This document shows, one piece after another, positions 47,001 through 60,200 of a stretch of 64,000 nucleotides of DNA. Under the pieces are notes generated by a model. It was not told where the DNA came from. It saw only the letters and a program-made list of their open reading frames with translations, and made no database searches. The translations under genes and the position numbers were made by a program. Source of the stretch: Gliomastix tumulicola (Eukaryota; Ascomycota; Sordariomycetes; Hypocreales; Bionectriaceae); assembly GCA_001599755.1 (NCBI GenBank), contig BCHX01000006.1, forward strand, positions 1,971,336 through 2,035,335, read 5' to 3'. Each line of letters begins with the position of its first letter. The stretch's first letter is position 1.

Positions 47001-48910
47001 CCTTTGCGCATGTAAAAGGAGATTTTGCGTCCTCCAGATCCAACCGAGTTAGCAAGCGCTCGTGCAAGCAGCGTTTTACCAGTACCCGGCGGACCATGGA
47101 ACAGAACACCTCGTGGCGGCGTGACATGGAACCTTGTGAAGAGCTCCGGATACAGGAGCGGCAGCTGCACCATCTCCTTCAGCTGGTCGATATGGCCCTG
47201 GAGGCCACCAACATTGCTGAAATCGACGTTCATGTCCACGCCCAGAGGGTCGGCATCGGCCAAAGCTTTCCGGTCCTTGATCTTGCCCACATTAGGGGTC
47301 GCTCCGACACCTTCAGCGTTGAAGCCAATGCCACCAGTCAGCAAGCCACCAGGGGGAGCCGCTGAGGTTGGCGTCATGCCCACATTGCCCGCCACGTTGG
47401 ACCGATGCATCATCTCGTCGTCACTACTGTCCGAGTCAACTCCTCCAGCGGCACCTGTACCCCAGGGGCCGCTAAGCAGGGAGCCGGCGCCGCCACCGCC
47501 GCCAAAGGGCCCGAATGTGGTGTTGAGGTTGCGTTCCCAGAGCGCTGAGGCTCCCCCACGCCCACGGCGAGATCTCGCAGGCGTAGGTGCGGGATCCTCT
47601 GCCTCCTCCTCAATCATGGCGCCCGTGATCGGTGGCATATAATAGTTGACGGGCTGCTTGGATCTCCGCTGCTTCTCGTACACGATAGCAGGGGATTCCT
47701 CACGGCGACGACGACGCCGACCGCGGGAGTCCTGTCGCAGTTCGCGAATTTCCTCATTCATCTCGTCCATATCAAGCTCAGGCTCCTCCTCGTCGCCCGA
47801 TGCCCCCCCGGCCGGCCGAGAGGATCTTCCAGAGCGACGAGATCGTGTGCCTGTCCGGCCTCTCGGTGTAGGGGTACCGAGGTCATCGTCTTCATCCCGG
47901 TTGTCGTTCCCAGACATCGCATGGTCATCAGAATCATCACCAGGCTCGAAATCACTGCTGGGCTCGGCGTTGGATTTCTTGGCACCAGATCGGCGGGTCA
48001 ACCGGCGGGAACGGGTGTTGGTGGTGTCTTCGGCATCGGCCTCATTAGCCTCATCGGCGGGCTCTTCCTCCACATTGGCGCGCGCCGCCCGGGTTCTTCT
48101 GGTGACTGGAACATCGTCTTCTTCTTCTTCTTCTTCATCCTCTGCGGCTGCGACATCTTTTGCAGCCGACTCTTCTTCTTTGTCTTCATTCTTCTGGATG
48201 CCATCATCAAAGTCTTGCGAAAGCTCATCTGGCTCATCTTCTTCTCTGACTTCCTTGGCACTGCTCTCTTGGGTGGCTTCCTCAATTGGCTCGGGGGCCT
48301 TCTTGAGGCCCTTGGTGGCGCGTGAAGATCTAGTACTGCGACCCAAGGCCTCTGGGCTCTTACTGCGCGAGTCGCGGGAGGGCACCGCGTGGCGGCCCGA
48401 GTTGGACAGCTCGACGAACTCTTCGGCGTCTTCCGTGGTGGCACGCGTCGCTCGTCGTCCGGTCGCGGGCTTCACCGGCGGCACCTTGAGCTTGACCACA
48501 CGCGACGCCCTCGTTTCCTTCTTGGGCTTTTCGTCCTCATCGTCGGACAGCTCCGGCTCCGGCTCTGCCTCGTCCTCGCTGCTCTCTCTATAGTTGAGCT
48601 TCTGCGTGGTGGCCTTGCGTGCGCGGCGGCCGGAGGCATTCACGGGAGCGTCCACGTCGTCGTCGTCGTCCTCAGCAAAGGACCCTTCATCCTGGCTGTC
48701 GGACAGCTCATCGTCGTCGTCGTCGTCGTCTTCGATATCCGATCCTCGGTAGGCCCTGGCTCGCTTGCGTCCGGACTTGCCGCGCTGGGTCGAACGCGCC
48801 TTCTTGGAGGACCTCTTCGGGCGGTCCTCACTGGGGTCGAAGTTCTCGTCTTCCGAGTCCGACTTGTTAGGGTCGAATATCTCGAGCTGTCTCTTCCGTT
48901 TGCTCGCCAT
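44034..48910 (-). CDS. Yta7/ATAD2-like AAA ATPase with bromodomain
   Basis: Chromatin AAA protein that in yeast binds histones and limits nucleosome density and transcription spread. Exons on - strand: 46082-48910, 45736-46011, 44034-45677; 4749 nt, 1582 aa. About 400 N-terminal residues are disordered, with Asp/Glu-rich runs mixed with Lys/Arg patches. The first AAA module has Walker A GPPGTGKT (Lys near 612), Walker B IIFFDEID near 668, and ATNRPDNIDPALRRPGRFDRE. The second AAA module is degenerate: GAHGMGQGYL near 911 replaces GxxGxGKT. A divergent bromodomain follows in exon 3 (YYNLETTTIEERLSNGFYA to FLFDIKTLAKDARNI). The C-terminal tail contains a long Ser/Thr-rich linker and a conserved helical end. 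The start is the ATG of MASKRKRQLEIFDPN. Confidence 0.95.
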
Positions 48911-50542
48911 GATGACTCAACACCAGGATGGGAAGCGATGCCGGTATGGTGCGCGATGAGTCGATTATCGATGGACAGTGGTGATGATACGGAGTGAGAC
49001 GGGGAGGTAAAAATTCGCTTAGAGAAAAGGCTGGATTGGACGTCAGTACATAACTCGCGCAATATTGATGGCATTCAATGCGGATGGTTGCCATTGAATC
49101 AGGGGAGATAGTAACAGGATGGTTGGTGCTAGGGTCAGCGTCAACTCACATCTGATTCAAAAGGCAGTGCACACCCTCATGTCCGTCGATGCTGCATCGA
49201 AAAAAGATGGCGCACGGGAGATGCAGAAGGATGGAGACCAGCAACGGAACAGGGTTGGTGCTTGCGTATATATGAGCGAGTGCGAGAAAATAAAAGGGGG
49301 CTTGTGTTGACGGGATGACGAGTCGAAGTGGTGGGCGTTGCTTGTGCGTCGCAGCCAAGCAGGTCGTGAGGCGATGGAGTCGAATCTTGCTGGTCCGGCG
49401 CGTCGTTGTCGCGATGGGTCCAGCCCCCAAGGCAGCTCCAGGCAAAAGTAACAATCTTCTCTGGCTTGCTGGGCGATGAGTAATCAGAGTGGGGCGCTCT
49501 TCAAATTCCCGGAAAGGTATCTTTACGCAGTCGGGGCCGTGGGAAGGTACTTCCATCAAACGGACGCAGAGCAAACGGCCCACTTTATGTTTGTCCCCGT
49601 GGCTCCTGGACAGGGGAAAACATCCAAACTTTTTAGCTCCTCTCAGTCGCCGAGAATCATTGTCCAACCAAACTCAATGCTAACCATGATGTGTTTGATC
49701 ATGAAGCAATTCACTCGACTTATTGCCATATTTTGCATTTGAGACTGCTTGAAGCTGCAGGGGCTCATCAGCTGCTCAAATCTGCTCTCACTGCATCCAA
49801 GAAGTACGAGACAAAACTCGCTTTCAGCAGGATAGCAAACAATTCGAGATTCCAATTCCGTTTAACGGCTCCCCGGATTTCACATCCTGGACCCTCAAGA
49901 ACGATGACGCCATGTGCATCTTGGGAACGGCTTGTCAATGTTCAACATTGTCCCATAGGGCTGATGGGGAACGTCTGGACGGGTGGCCGGCGCCAAGCAA
50001 TGGATATCATGCAAGCTACTACCTACCCTGGAGTAACTTTTATGCCTCAAAAGTCAGGACCCCAACTTTGACTCCGGTTCGGCACTCCCAGGCGGGATGA
50101 TCCGCATGCCGGCAATTCAGCCTCAATGCCGAACCATGCTCAGCCACTTCATGAGTGTCGGTGAGCTCGTGAGTGACGAGTGACGAGTGACAAGAGTTCT
50201 CATACAGGGGGAGGTCTCCGATCACACCCGACCCCCCTCAACCGAATCACCAGAGACGCAGAGACATGGGTACTCCCATTGCCCCCGGCTTTCAATCCAT
50301 TCACTGTCGGATGTCCAGTCGCTTCAGGGCAGACAGGCGAATAGAGGGAGGAGGGGGGGGGGATACACGGTGATACCAAGCAATAGACTTCAATAATGTC
50401 AAATTAGGTAAAGAATTATGTCCAAAGAAAGACTGACCACCGGGGCCCCAATCCCAAGGTTCTACAAAATATACATTCGCATCCTTCATTACACCCATAT
50501 CCCAACATCATCAACTCATCTCAGCCACAAGCAACCCCTCTC
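48911..50542. other. Intergenic, Yta7-like promoter and carbonic anhydrase 3' flank
   Basis: 1.6 kb. No coding frame is convincing; a 174-codon frame on the - strand (49146-49667) has no family resemblance. A short GTGACGA tandem motif occurs at about 50171-50193. Confidence 0.5.
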
Positions 50543-51431
50543 TTACGAGTCGAGGACGTTGCGGGCGTTGTCGAGCAGGTTGACCTGGCCGGGCGTGTTC
50601 TGCGTGTAGCGCGCGTTGAACTTGACGACGTCCTTGAGCGCGCGGAACGTGCCGACCGAGATGTAGAGCGGCGACTCGACGACGTTGAAGGTGACGCCCT
50701 CGTAGCAGGGGGGCGTGGTCAGCGAGCCGGCGTACTGGGCGACGGTGGCGCTGTTGAGGTGGCTGACGAGGCTGGAGAAGTCGAGCGCGGCTGTGGTGGT
50801 CTTGTCGCCGGCGCTGGGGATGCTGCCGATGTTGGCGAGGGCGGCCGTCAGGAGAGGGGAGACGGGGTCGGAGCCGGAGGCGACCTCGATGAAGAAGCCG
50901 ATGACGGCAAGGCTCTCGTCTGGGAGGGAGGAGTGTCAGCTTCATTCACCTTACCAATATCAAGCAAGGAGTGGACCAATTCTTACCAGCAGCCTGGAAC
51001 ACAAAGTGAACCTCGGCAGGGAAGTACTCTCCGTGGAGGTGGTGCTCGCTGGGAGTGTGGAAGTGGAACTGGGCGAGGTTGTACGACACACCACCAACGG
51101 TGGCAGAACCGTCGGCGTAGACCTGGACCGTGGTGCCCAGGTTCTCAAACTCAGCACCGCTGGGGTACGAGTCGACGGACAGGCTGAAGGAGGAGCCGTC
51201 AACGGAGGTCTGGCCACCGTTGACGTTGATGGGGGATTGGTTGGTGCCAACGGCGCAGAGCTCGTTGAGGGGGTCAAGGCCGTGCCAGTTGAGGGGACCC
51301 TCGAGCTCGTGGAAGCCAAACGCACCCTCGGCACGCTTGGCGAGGCCAGCAGAGCGAGGGCTGAGGGTGGTGCCGTGGTGGCAGACGGCAGCAGCCAGGG
51401 AGGCGAAGGAGGCAATGGCGAAGGTCTTCAT
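50543..51431 (-). CDS. Secreted alpha-class carbonic anhydrase
   Basis: Zinc enzyme interconverting CO2 and bicarbonate, predicted extracellular. Exons on - strand: 50987-51431 and 50543-50919; 822 nt, 273 aa. Residues 1-16 are a signal peptide (MKTFAIASFASLAAAV). The zinc ligands are H123 and H125 in QFHFHTPSEH and H142 in AEVHFVFQ. Cys59 and Cys219 (in LTTPPCYEG) are placed for the conserved alpha-CA disulfide. NQSPIN and the Thr-Thr-Pro-Pro segment are further family marks. All residues needed for activity are present. A KR pair near 32-33 could be a propeptide cleavage site. The start was chosen at the signal peptide Met rather than an upstream non-ATG frame extension. Confidence 0.94.
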
Positions 51432-54400
51432 GGTGACGAGAGGTAGTATAAAGCTAGGTAAAGAGAGAGTGTCAAAGAGTGAAGACAAAAGGGTCGAAGA
51501 GCTTGCTGATCATAGAGGGAGAACACGGGGGCGGGAGACGGTTCTTTTTAAGCTTATCTACCTCCTCCATACATACTCCGTATAGCACTCGGCATATTCA
51601 ACCCTGAGCTCTCCGAGTCCATCATGATGTGGGGAGGAGGCATCCAACCCTCGGTAGCGACGGGTCTCGTCATGCTAAATCCGCCGAGCAAGTACGTACT
51701 ATACGGGCAATACCGTGGCGTAGCAAGCAGCACTGCTGACGCGCAAGACGAAAATTTGTCAGAAAGGGCCGTGTAGAATCTCCAGGAAGCAGAAACACGG
51801 TCCCTCGAGATGAAAGGGTATGCCTAGCGGCTCAAGCTAAAGTAGGCCGTGAGAGGCTAAGAAATCCTCCCAGGCCTTCACAAACCGCGGACTTGACTAG
51901 CAGTGAGGAGTCTGAGAGGACGGGCGGAATGCCCTGTCAAGAGCCATGCGAGTTGACGCTTCCATCATGGCACCCTCGCCCTTGTCCGTGCCTGATCCAC
52001 CCGCTTTCGCTTTTCCCCATTGCAGATCGAACCCCTTCCAGGACCCATGGCCTTTGATCATCCCATCTCCGTTGGCTTACACCGGAGCGGATCAAGATGA
52101 CGAGGTCTGCAAGGGTGTTCCATACATACGTAATGAGTCTACGTTGCAGGCGAGGTGAATGCTGAGACTTGTATCGATGCTGGGAGTCAATGAATTATAT
52201 TGCTATTAGAGGTCTTGAGTTTGAGGCTCAATCTTCTCTCCCAGAAATGATCGATCGTGAATCTCATATTGGCCAAATATTCAGAAATCAGAAGTTCCAC
52301 GCTCTGGGTCCTCTGCATCCTTCCGCTTGCATTTGTTAGTCTGAGCATCCCTGTGTGCTAGACGAAATTCCGCCCTCGTAGTGGGATGGGCATCATTGAA
52401 GGGCGTATCGTATAGGCAAAATATCGTCAGAAGCAGCCAGCTGCTTGGCGACGTCTTCTTGTATCAAGGCGCACACTGGGCTAACAATGCCGAGCTTCCT
52501 ATTCAAAGAAAGCCCGGAAACGCAGCCACCACGTGCTGAACCAAACCTAATCACTAGCATCCCAAGGGGCGGTATCCGAAAGGCGCGAGAGACAAGAGAC
52601 AAGTTCACTTCCCTTACTCATAGCGGTTCAACGCTAGAGTGCTTCACGAGGTAGCTCTCGTCACTTGACGAGAGGTGGAAGCATCCCTAACCACCCAGGG
52701 TGTCCTGCAGGATAAGTTGCTAGGAGTAGCTGGATGAAGCTGCCGAAACCGCGGACACTGCCGCACTGGATATGCAGTCTTTGGGCCTTCATAGACAAAG
52801 TCTTACCTCGTCTGGTAGCCAGTCAAGAGACACCAAACCAAACACTCTCGAAGAATTCATGGCCCCAGCGTTGAAGGAGTTCGCCGAGAGAGTTGTAGCA
52901 GTGTGGTCAGCACGTCTGAAATCCCTAACACCTTCAGCTCTGACGAGCCTTGCAGGGGCCTCCTTTAGTGATGTGACCAGTAAGCCGGAAGCATCCTCCT
53001 CAGGGACACTGGCCACGCACCGGTCCTCGCTGCTTATCTCGGGTGCTTGAGGCCGTAGGAAGCCCTCCGAGTCATCGGTCTAGTCAGTGCTCGGGTTTTG
53101 GCGGCTGCCTGCTGATCGGACCCCCAGGCTCGTGTTATGTCGCGTCAACTTGAGCGATCTCCCAGAACGTGCAAACTGCTGGCGTTGTCCCCTATCTCGC
53201 TCGCAGCTGCATTTCGGCCTAATATACATGAGAACGAGATCCCGTTTTCGAGCCGGCTCATCGAACTCGAGTTGAGGCTTTGGGCTTGGCCCACATAGTC
53301 GGCGAAGGAGCCCCCCGTGGGCCGTTGACTGTCGTGATACGCGCTGGCGCGGTGTCCGTCCGAACTGAGTGACAAGGAAGAGAGCCCACTGTTCCCAGCG
53401 TCCTCAAGCCGTATGCCGTCTCTCCGTCTTGGCGTATAGCTGAAAGGAACGGAATCACGCCTTGCCTCTTTTATGAAAGCGGTCTCTGGAACGCTTGAAC
53501 TGAATTGGATAGACGTGATGAGGTAGCGCGTCTTCGAATCAGAGCAACATCACCACCTGCCCAGTTGAGGATTGCCTCTCTCAAATGTGAGATGCGATGG
53601 TTTTTTCTGAGCGCGTCTGAATTGTTCAACAAAGGGACCGCCCCTTTTGAAGTGGAGGTGGGGAATTGGCGACCAGGAGACTAGTGCCTTTTCGCTGCCC
53701 CGCCGATAGAGATGGATGTCTGCATATCAGTTGTGCGCCCAACTCTGCTTCGCATGTCAGGCGTTGAGAAATGCGAACAGTGAGCAGGCAGAAGGCAATG
53801 GCTTGAGCTCCTTGCGTGTAGGATGGTCCATGCGTTGCTGTCGCGAACTAGATGTTAGTGCTGATGCGAGGGTATCATTCCCATGACCATAGGAGCATGG
53901 CCTTCGGCAAAGCCCGTCATTACCTTGCCAGGTGATAAATTCTCGCCAGGCACTCGTCTCAAGTTGCAAGAGCGCTAGCAGAAGAGAGCCTGCAGGCAGT
54001 TGGCTGATGGTATGAGAGACGAAGGAGCTGTGCATTTTCTGCCATCCGCATCCCTGGCGTCGTCTTTGTCCTTGTACAGCACACGAAATGTTTGGCGGCA
54101 GTCCCAAGATCGGACCTGGCGGTGCAATGGCAAGGATCAAGACTCACTGTGCTGGAGAACTGGTCCTCAGCCCTGGTGGCGCACGACTTGCGGCTCGAGC
54201 CTTCTCTCCGATGATGATCAAGCGAGTTGCCCGACAGCCTAGCCGGACTGTCGAGCTCCACAGCATGCGGAATCAACCCCCAGGCATGGAAATGTAAGGC
54301 TCTCGTTTGGGCAATGTGAAGCTAGGCCTGTTCCGTTGAGAGGGCGTTTGAACCCATCGCGAGGATAACGCTCGCCCCGCGGCAGGGGAGCAGGCGGTTC

Positions 54401-57067
54401 CATTCCCGTATTCTCGCATCGGAGTACGATGAAAAGTCCGTTCCTATGAGTGTATCGTCCATGAACTTGGCCAACTTGGCAAATTAGCCCTGAAGTCGCG
54501 CAGATGCGACGGCGATCCTGTGCTAAGGGGAGGAAGCTGCGAAGGCTGTGGTAAAGTTGAGAGGGCATCACAGAAGTCATTGGCGAGACCAGAGCCCAAA
54601 AAGAGCCCTCGCAAGAGTCCACACGCACTGAGGCTATCATGAATGCAGTAGCGTGCCAAGCAAGAGCTTGTAGCCTCAATCCAGAGCGGAACAGTGATTT
54701 CAGCTTCTCGTAATCCACTTGGAGAAATATGGCGACGGTGAGGTTTGATTCCTTCGACCCAACAATTCCAGAACGTGGTCCGTCACTTGGCATTCTCGAG
54801 AAAGGTGCCGTCGCGAGTCCAGAGTAAAGACATGCCATATTTGGTTACTTCGCGAAGCCATCGCCGATGAGGCCAAAACAGTGGCAAGGGTATCACCAGG
54901 TGTTGGTCATATCGCCAGGCCAAATTTGTCAGACTATAGGCCTCAGCCATCGATATGCGAGTGTTGCTCTCCTTTCCACTCTCATGAAATGACAGGTTCG
55001 GAGAAGAGGAAGGAGGCGGAACTTCTGCGCAGTCAAATGACACTCGGCTGTCGCCCCCTGATGCTGTGGAGGTTCCTCGCTTTCGGTCTCGCGAGCTGTT
55101 TGTGTCGGACTCTTGAATTTTGCAGATGAATCCTTGCAAACCTGCGAGTTGGCGAGGTTTGAGGGCGTGGCGAAAGGAGACAGGGCGCCCACCACCTCGA
55201 TGATTCGCCCTTCTCTCTCCGTGGTATACAGGACCCTCAAGATTGGGCTAGATACCATGGACTGATGCGATACAGTTTCGAAGGGTGCCCAAGGTGGTGG
55301 CTTGACCGTTCAACCTTGCCACGCCGTGCCGCTGACAATGCTGCGTTGGAAGGTCCCAACATCCGTAGGGCAGACTCGTCGTCCCTAGGCACGGGCATCA
55401 CTGCCTTCCGTCATCGTCGCTGACGCGAGGTAGCTGATGATTGGGTGCACCGCAATGGCTGTGTTGAGGCAATAATACCCAGGCACACAGCGCACCAAAC
55501 GCCACCTTTCCCGCACATGAGACGTTTGGCATCACTCACGCCCCGTCCGTCCGGCGAACCGTCAGGCGCCGCACCGTCTCGGCCATGGTAAGTCAAGAGA
55601 GCTCCCGCGGCAGCTCGCAGTTGTCTGGTCCAAATGGCGATTTGACTGATGTGAATTGTCGCAGCCTCAGGAGGCCGCCGCCAAGTCTTAGAAGCTTGGC
55701 CAAACACTCTCCTTGCTTTCGTCTGATGTTCTTGGAGCCCCGCCCCACCTTTAACCGTCGAGTTGGTGATGTTGATCAAGAGACTAGTCGGCGTTGGCAA
55801 GGCTGGATGGCCAGAATGAGCATCTGAGTTGACTGCTCCCGTGAGTCTGATCAGGTCTCGATGCGATGCAAAGAATAGAGGGAGGACCAGGAGGTAAGAG
55901 GGCGGGGAAAGGTAGATCAGGCAGCCGGTTGAAGACGGAAGGCGCCACGCTGGTTGATGAGGGAGGAAACAATTGCAGAGGAGTTGAATCCAAAGTGGAA
56001 GTGAGAGGAAGGAGCTATATCAGGCGAGGGGAAAGACACTGGTGAGTGTGCCTGCCTTCAAGTGCGGCTGCCCTCCAGGTCCCTGCCTGCATTCATATAA
56101 GTACTAGTAGGTAGTCGACGGGAGAATGCCAGGGAGTCAGAATCGAGAGCAGCAGGGTCAGGAGGGCCGGCAGCCATCTTATTATAACCGCAGCATGCAA
56201 GTAGGACCGCAATCACGCCCACCGGGAGGCATCGAGAACTTCGCCGTCGAATCAGCACCCTAATGTACCTCATTGAGCGCTTGTACTAGTAGGGGAGGCT
56301 AACAGCCAATAGTACTGGAGGCATGTCTCTGTTATCACTACTAGCCAGTGTGCCGCACGGGGAGCCTCATCCTTTGGGTACTTGATGCGCCGACTATTCC
56401 CTTGTGGCGTTGCATTGGCTTCTGCCGTTGCCGCCTTCAGACGCTGATTAGCGAGCCTCTTCACAGGGTAGGCAAGGCGCTTGCCAGGGGTCTTTTGTCC
56501 CAAGAAAAACGACAGCCGAACTGTGTTGCATGCCCACTGAGGATGGGAATATTACGGATGGGGTTTGGTATTATGCATCTCGACCCTTTTCGTACGAGAA
56601 CACGGCAACTCGGCCCAGGTCTTGGCATTTCCAGAAGTCTTGGACAGTCTTCCTCAGAGCATGCCGAGGCACGTGTAGACCTGAATAGGATCATTAGTTT
56701 TCTGTAAGGAGTCAAGATGCTTTGTTCTGCATGAGGTGGCTTGCCGCATCAGTCATAGGTCAACACTGCTGCCAATGAGAGCAAGTCCAGCCACCACCAG
56801 CTGGACTGGGCCTACAGACCGCGGGAACTGAGAAATTATGTCAACTGCGATGATTGGACGGTCTAGACGAACACACGGGGGCAGATATATAATTCCGTTC
56901 AGCTCAGCAGACGTGACCTTACATTGGGGAGGATGCCGGGACAGGACGGCTTGGCTCCGTCGAGGAGTACGGTGCGAACTGACGGTGGAAATACCTTCCA
57001 GTATCAGTGGAGCGTCAGCGTCGAATACCAACCTTTGGAAACAGATCACCGATGCCATTGCTTGGGC

Positions 57068-57259
57068 CTACATTCGCATGCCCTCGGGTAGATGCTCTTG
57101 AGGTGCATCGCCATCGAGGATGAAGACCTCATCATCGGTGAAGAGAGGCGCTTCAGGCTTGCTCCAAATTGCACGTTGAGACACCATTGAAGAGAAGTCG
57201 TAGGACTGAGAGGGCTCATACCAGGTCGCAGAGCTCATCGAAGTCTCGACTCGACTCAT
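57068..57259 (-). CDS. Possible small protein, 63 aa, unknown
   Basis: An ATG-initiated frame in a favourable context (GGAAAATGAG) preceded by a CATCAT-rich leader-like sequence. Codon use is closer to the real genes here than in other frames of the region (many GTC, TTC, ATC, CTC and GAG codons). The product is acidic and Ser-rich, with WYEPSQSYDF and FTDDEVFILDGD. No domain or signal peptide is seen. It may be a complete small ORF, an exon of a larger gene, or chance. Confidence 0.3.
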   Translation of the reverse strand: MSRVETSMSSATWYEPSQSYDFSSMVSQRAIWSKPEAPLFTDDEVFILDGDAPQEHLPEGMRM

Positions 57260-57265
57260 TTTCCT

Positions 57266-57281
57266 GACGATGATGATGATG
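57266..57281. repeat. Short GAT repeat
   Basis: Five GAT-like units just upstream of the possible small ORF on the - strand. Confidence 0.7.
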
Positions 57282-60200
57282 CGCGTTGAACTAGGCCGAT
57301 GAAGGACGTGGAAGCTGCTTGTCGACGATACTGGTCAATCAGCCTGCTATTCAACAACGATGCTATGCCTTCCAGATTCCCGTGGCGGCCAATGTCGAAA
57401 TACGCGGGAAGCCCCAAGATGTGTGAGAGATTGGAATGTTGCTCGTCAGGCGTGCTCGCTAGATTGTCGCCTGCAGACGACTCAATCCCATCTCCTGCTA
57501 GACCATGCCCCTGGGCCTTTGTTTGTCCCGTACGATGAGGAAATATATTAAAGCTTCCTCAACATACCGACAGTTGGGGTTCTTGGTATCCAATAGCAGA
57601 ATAGCATGAAAGCGGTTGTAGGTAGTCTGAGGAGCATATGTCTGTCCAATGACCCGTCTGCGCCCGTTCGCCTTGTAATGGTCATAACTTAAGTCAGTGA
57701 TATTGCTTGATGTACTTGGGCTAGTCGATGCGTAGGTTCCGGGTCGCTGTCATAGCTGACTATTGAGGGCCGATGTGTTCACTTCGGTGTTGTCCTCGTT
57801 GCGAGGCTGAGATGATGCTGATGGGAACCGTCGTTCAACCTTTGGCCAAGTAACATCACATTCCATCCCACCCAACCAAACCCTACCTTTATCCTTGGCG
57901 TTTGAAAACACCAAAACTCGTTTCTCCTGATGGCCAGGAAAGAATTCTCCAGTTTGAGACCTCAACCCCAGAACCATTTATCTCGGATCGCACCGATGAG
58001 TAGTGGACCGATGTGTGGAAACTGGGAGGGTTTAGGGTAACGGCGTTACTTGGCACTGGACCCTGAGGCTATCACGATACATGCCATTGCAGACCTGTCC
58101 TGTCCATCAGGGCATGCAGAGCAGAGTATTGCGTACGAGGTCTCGGAGCAGAGGCCTAGGCTGACGACGCGGAGCATCTTCAAAAAGCCTGTCCGTAAAT
58201 CGGTGACCCGTCGTGGAAGCTTGTGTCGTCGCACAGAGCTCGGAAGATTGATTCTTCGTGACGCTCGATGTGTCACCATTGGCATTGATATGACCCGGGT
58301 TCATCTGCATGAAATATCGAGGTCCGTACTCTCGGTGGCTAATCGGTGACTCGCCCAGACAAATGGTGGCCCTCGAGACACACAATGTTCGGGATGCCGC
58401 CTGCTGGTCATCGCCGATGGCCTGAGCCTCGAGGCAGCCGGCCAATCGCGATTGACACGGTACCACGGGGTGGTACTACGCAGTCATGTTTGCTCGACCT
58501 CAATCAATCATGAATGTCCGAGACTCGCAGTCGGGTTGAAAGGCATGCAGATGACGAATGCCTGAAACTTAGAACAGAGGCGCTGCTGCTAGTGGCTGGA
58601 CTCACCGCTGATCGTCGCCCATCTGCAGGGAAGGAAATGCCTGTCTGGAAATATTGCGGCCCAGCTTTGCTGGCTTCGGAGCGAGCGAGCGACGTTGGAC
58701 CAATTGCCCGTTTGCTCCAGCGCGCGAGCGCCGACTCAGATAAGGAGAGTGGACAAGGCCATTTTGACGGGCTGCAAGCACCTGCAGGCTGCATCATTAG
58801 TGAGACGCGCGGAATCCTGTCGAAATAGCGATCGTCGCTGGCATCAGCACTGGAAACGCGGGGTCAAGGGGAAAGCAGGAGTCGGCACAGCGTACTAATA
58901 TTCTGACAAGCATTCGAGGCAGATCGAAGCAGGATGACGGACCATCTTTGATCAATGTTTTCAGCTGCTCGTCCCCCCGGCCTCTGCAGCCGTTCAGCTT
59001 TAATTCCAGCCCTGGGACTTTGTTGGGGAGAGGAACTTCCGAGGCTTCGGCGCGCGGTGTGAGCTGGCGGCCGATCAACAGGCCAAGGGGGCAAAAAAGG
59101 GGACGGAGAAGTTGGGGAAGGAGATTTGGGTGCTCCGTGCTGATGAAACCTGCCTTTCTCTCCTCAACCGGCGGGCTTGTTCATGGGAGAGGGGAATTAA
59201 CAAATTGTGAGCGACGGTGGCTTGGGTGCTTATGCATGTTTGCGGCTCCTTTTTCTTCAATTGACTTTGCAAGTGTGGGCGGTGGCGTCGTCTAGACGGG
59301 CGCAGAACGCGATTCTTGTTACGAGAGCGGGAGCCTTGAAGCAAGCATCCACGCCCCGGGTGTCTGTGCGCCTCATGTTTACTCCCCTACCCTACAACTA
59401 CTACAGTTCATCAATCAATCATGCAACGGCTAAAGAGATGACTCTATGCATGCGAACGGAGCTGCATGGGTTCGAATTCATCTCCATGGAACTCGAATGT
59501 TTAATCCCTCTCGGGGCTGTTTCCTTGGAAGCGTCGGTCAGGACGGGGTTATATATACAGGAGGTTGTCCTTAATCTTGCCCTGTCGAGAATAGACCACC
59601 TCCTAAATCTTGGCAAGGGTCGGCTGCGAGCATGATGCTCATCAAAGCAACCCTGGGTTGCATTGCTCCCACCGACTTTTCAGCAGCATGTCGCTGTGCC
59701 GAATGCAACACAACCAGACTTTCCCATGCTATAATAACACTGCCGCGATATTGCCCGGGATCAATGGGAGGACGTGTTAATATTGACGACATCATGCCTC
59801 GTACCAGGGGAGATATAGCGCCGCTGACAAGGGACCCGAGAGTTCGTATCGATGAATATTCCCCACAAGACACCGTTCTGACCATGGCGCATGAGGGAAG
59901 GTGGGTGGACGCCCTGGACGATGCGGTACTCTGGTAACGCGGTGACGGCGGGAATACTGGCGATGTTCGCTGGTGGGCGGCTCTGGCTGGCACCGTTCAC
60001 CGTGGCAAGATGCGCTGCTGGCTCCCTGGACCGATACGAAGGCCGACCGAGGGCTTCGTGCGATCATCTCGTACCACCCCGGCGAGGATAATAGCTGGGG
60101 TTGCTAGTGCAAGTCAGGTCAATGCTCAGGGGCAGCTCTGTCCAATCACGGGCGCTGATGGCGTCGTCATCCCTGCAGCGAACACGATGTCCGTATAAAA

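Noticed and set aside
47646..48593. 315-codon Ser-rich frame on the + strand
   Set aside because: It is antisense to the acidic, repetitive N-terminal exon of the Yta7-like gene; the Asp/Glu codons read backwards as Ser. No independent support.
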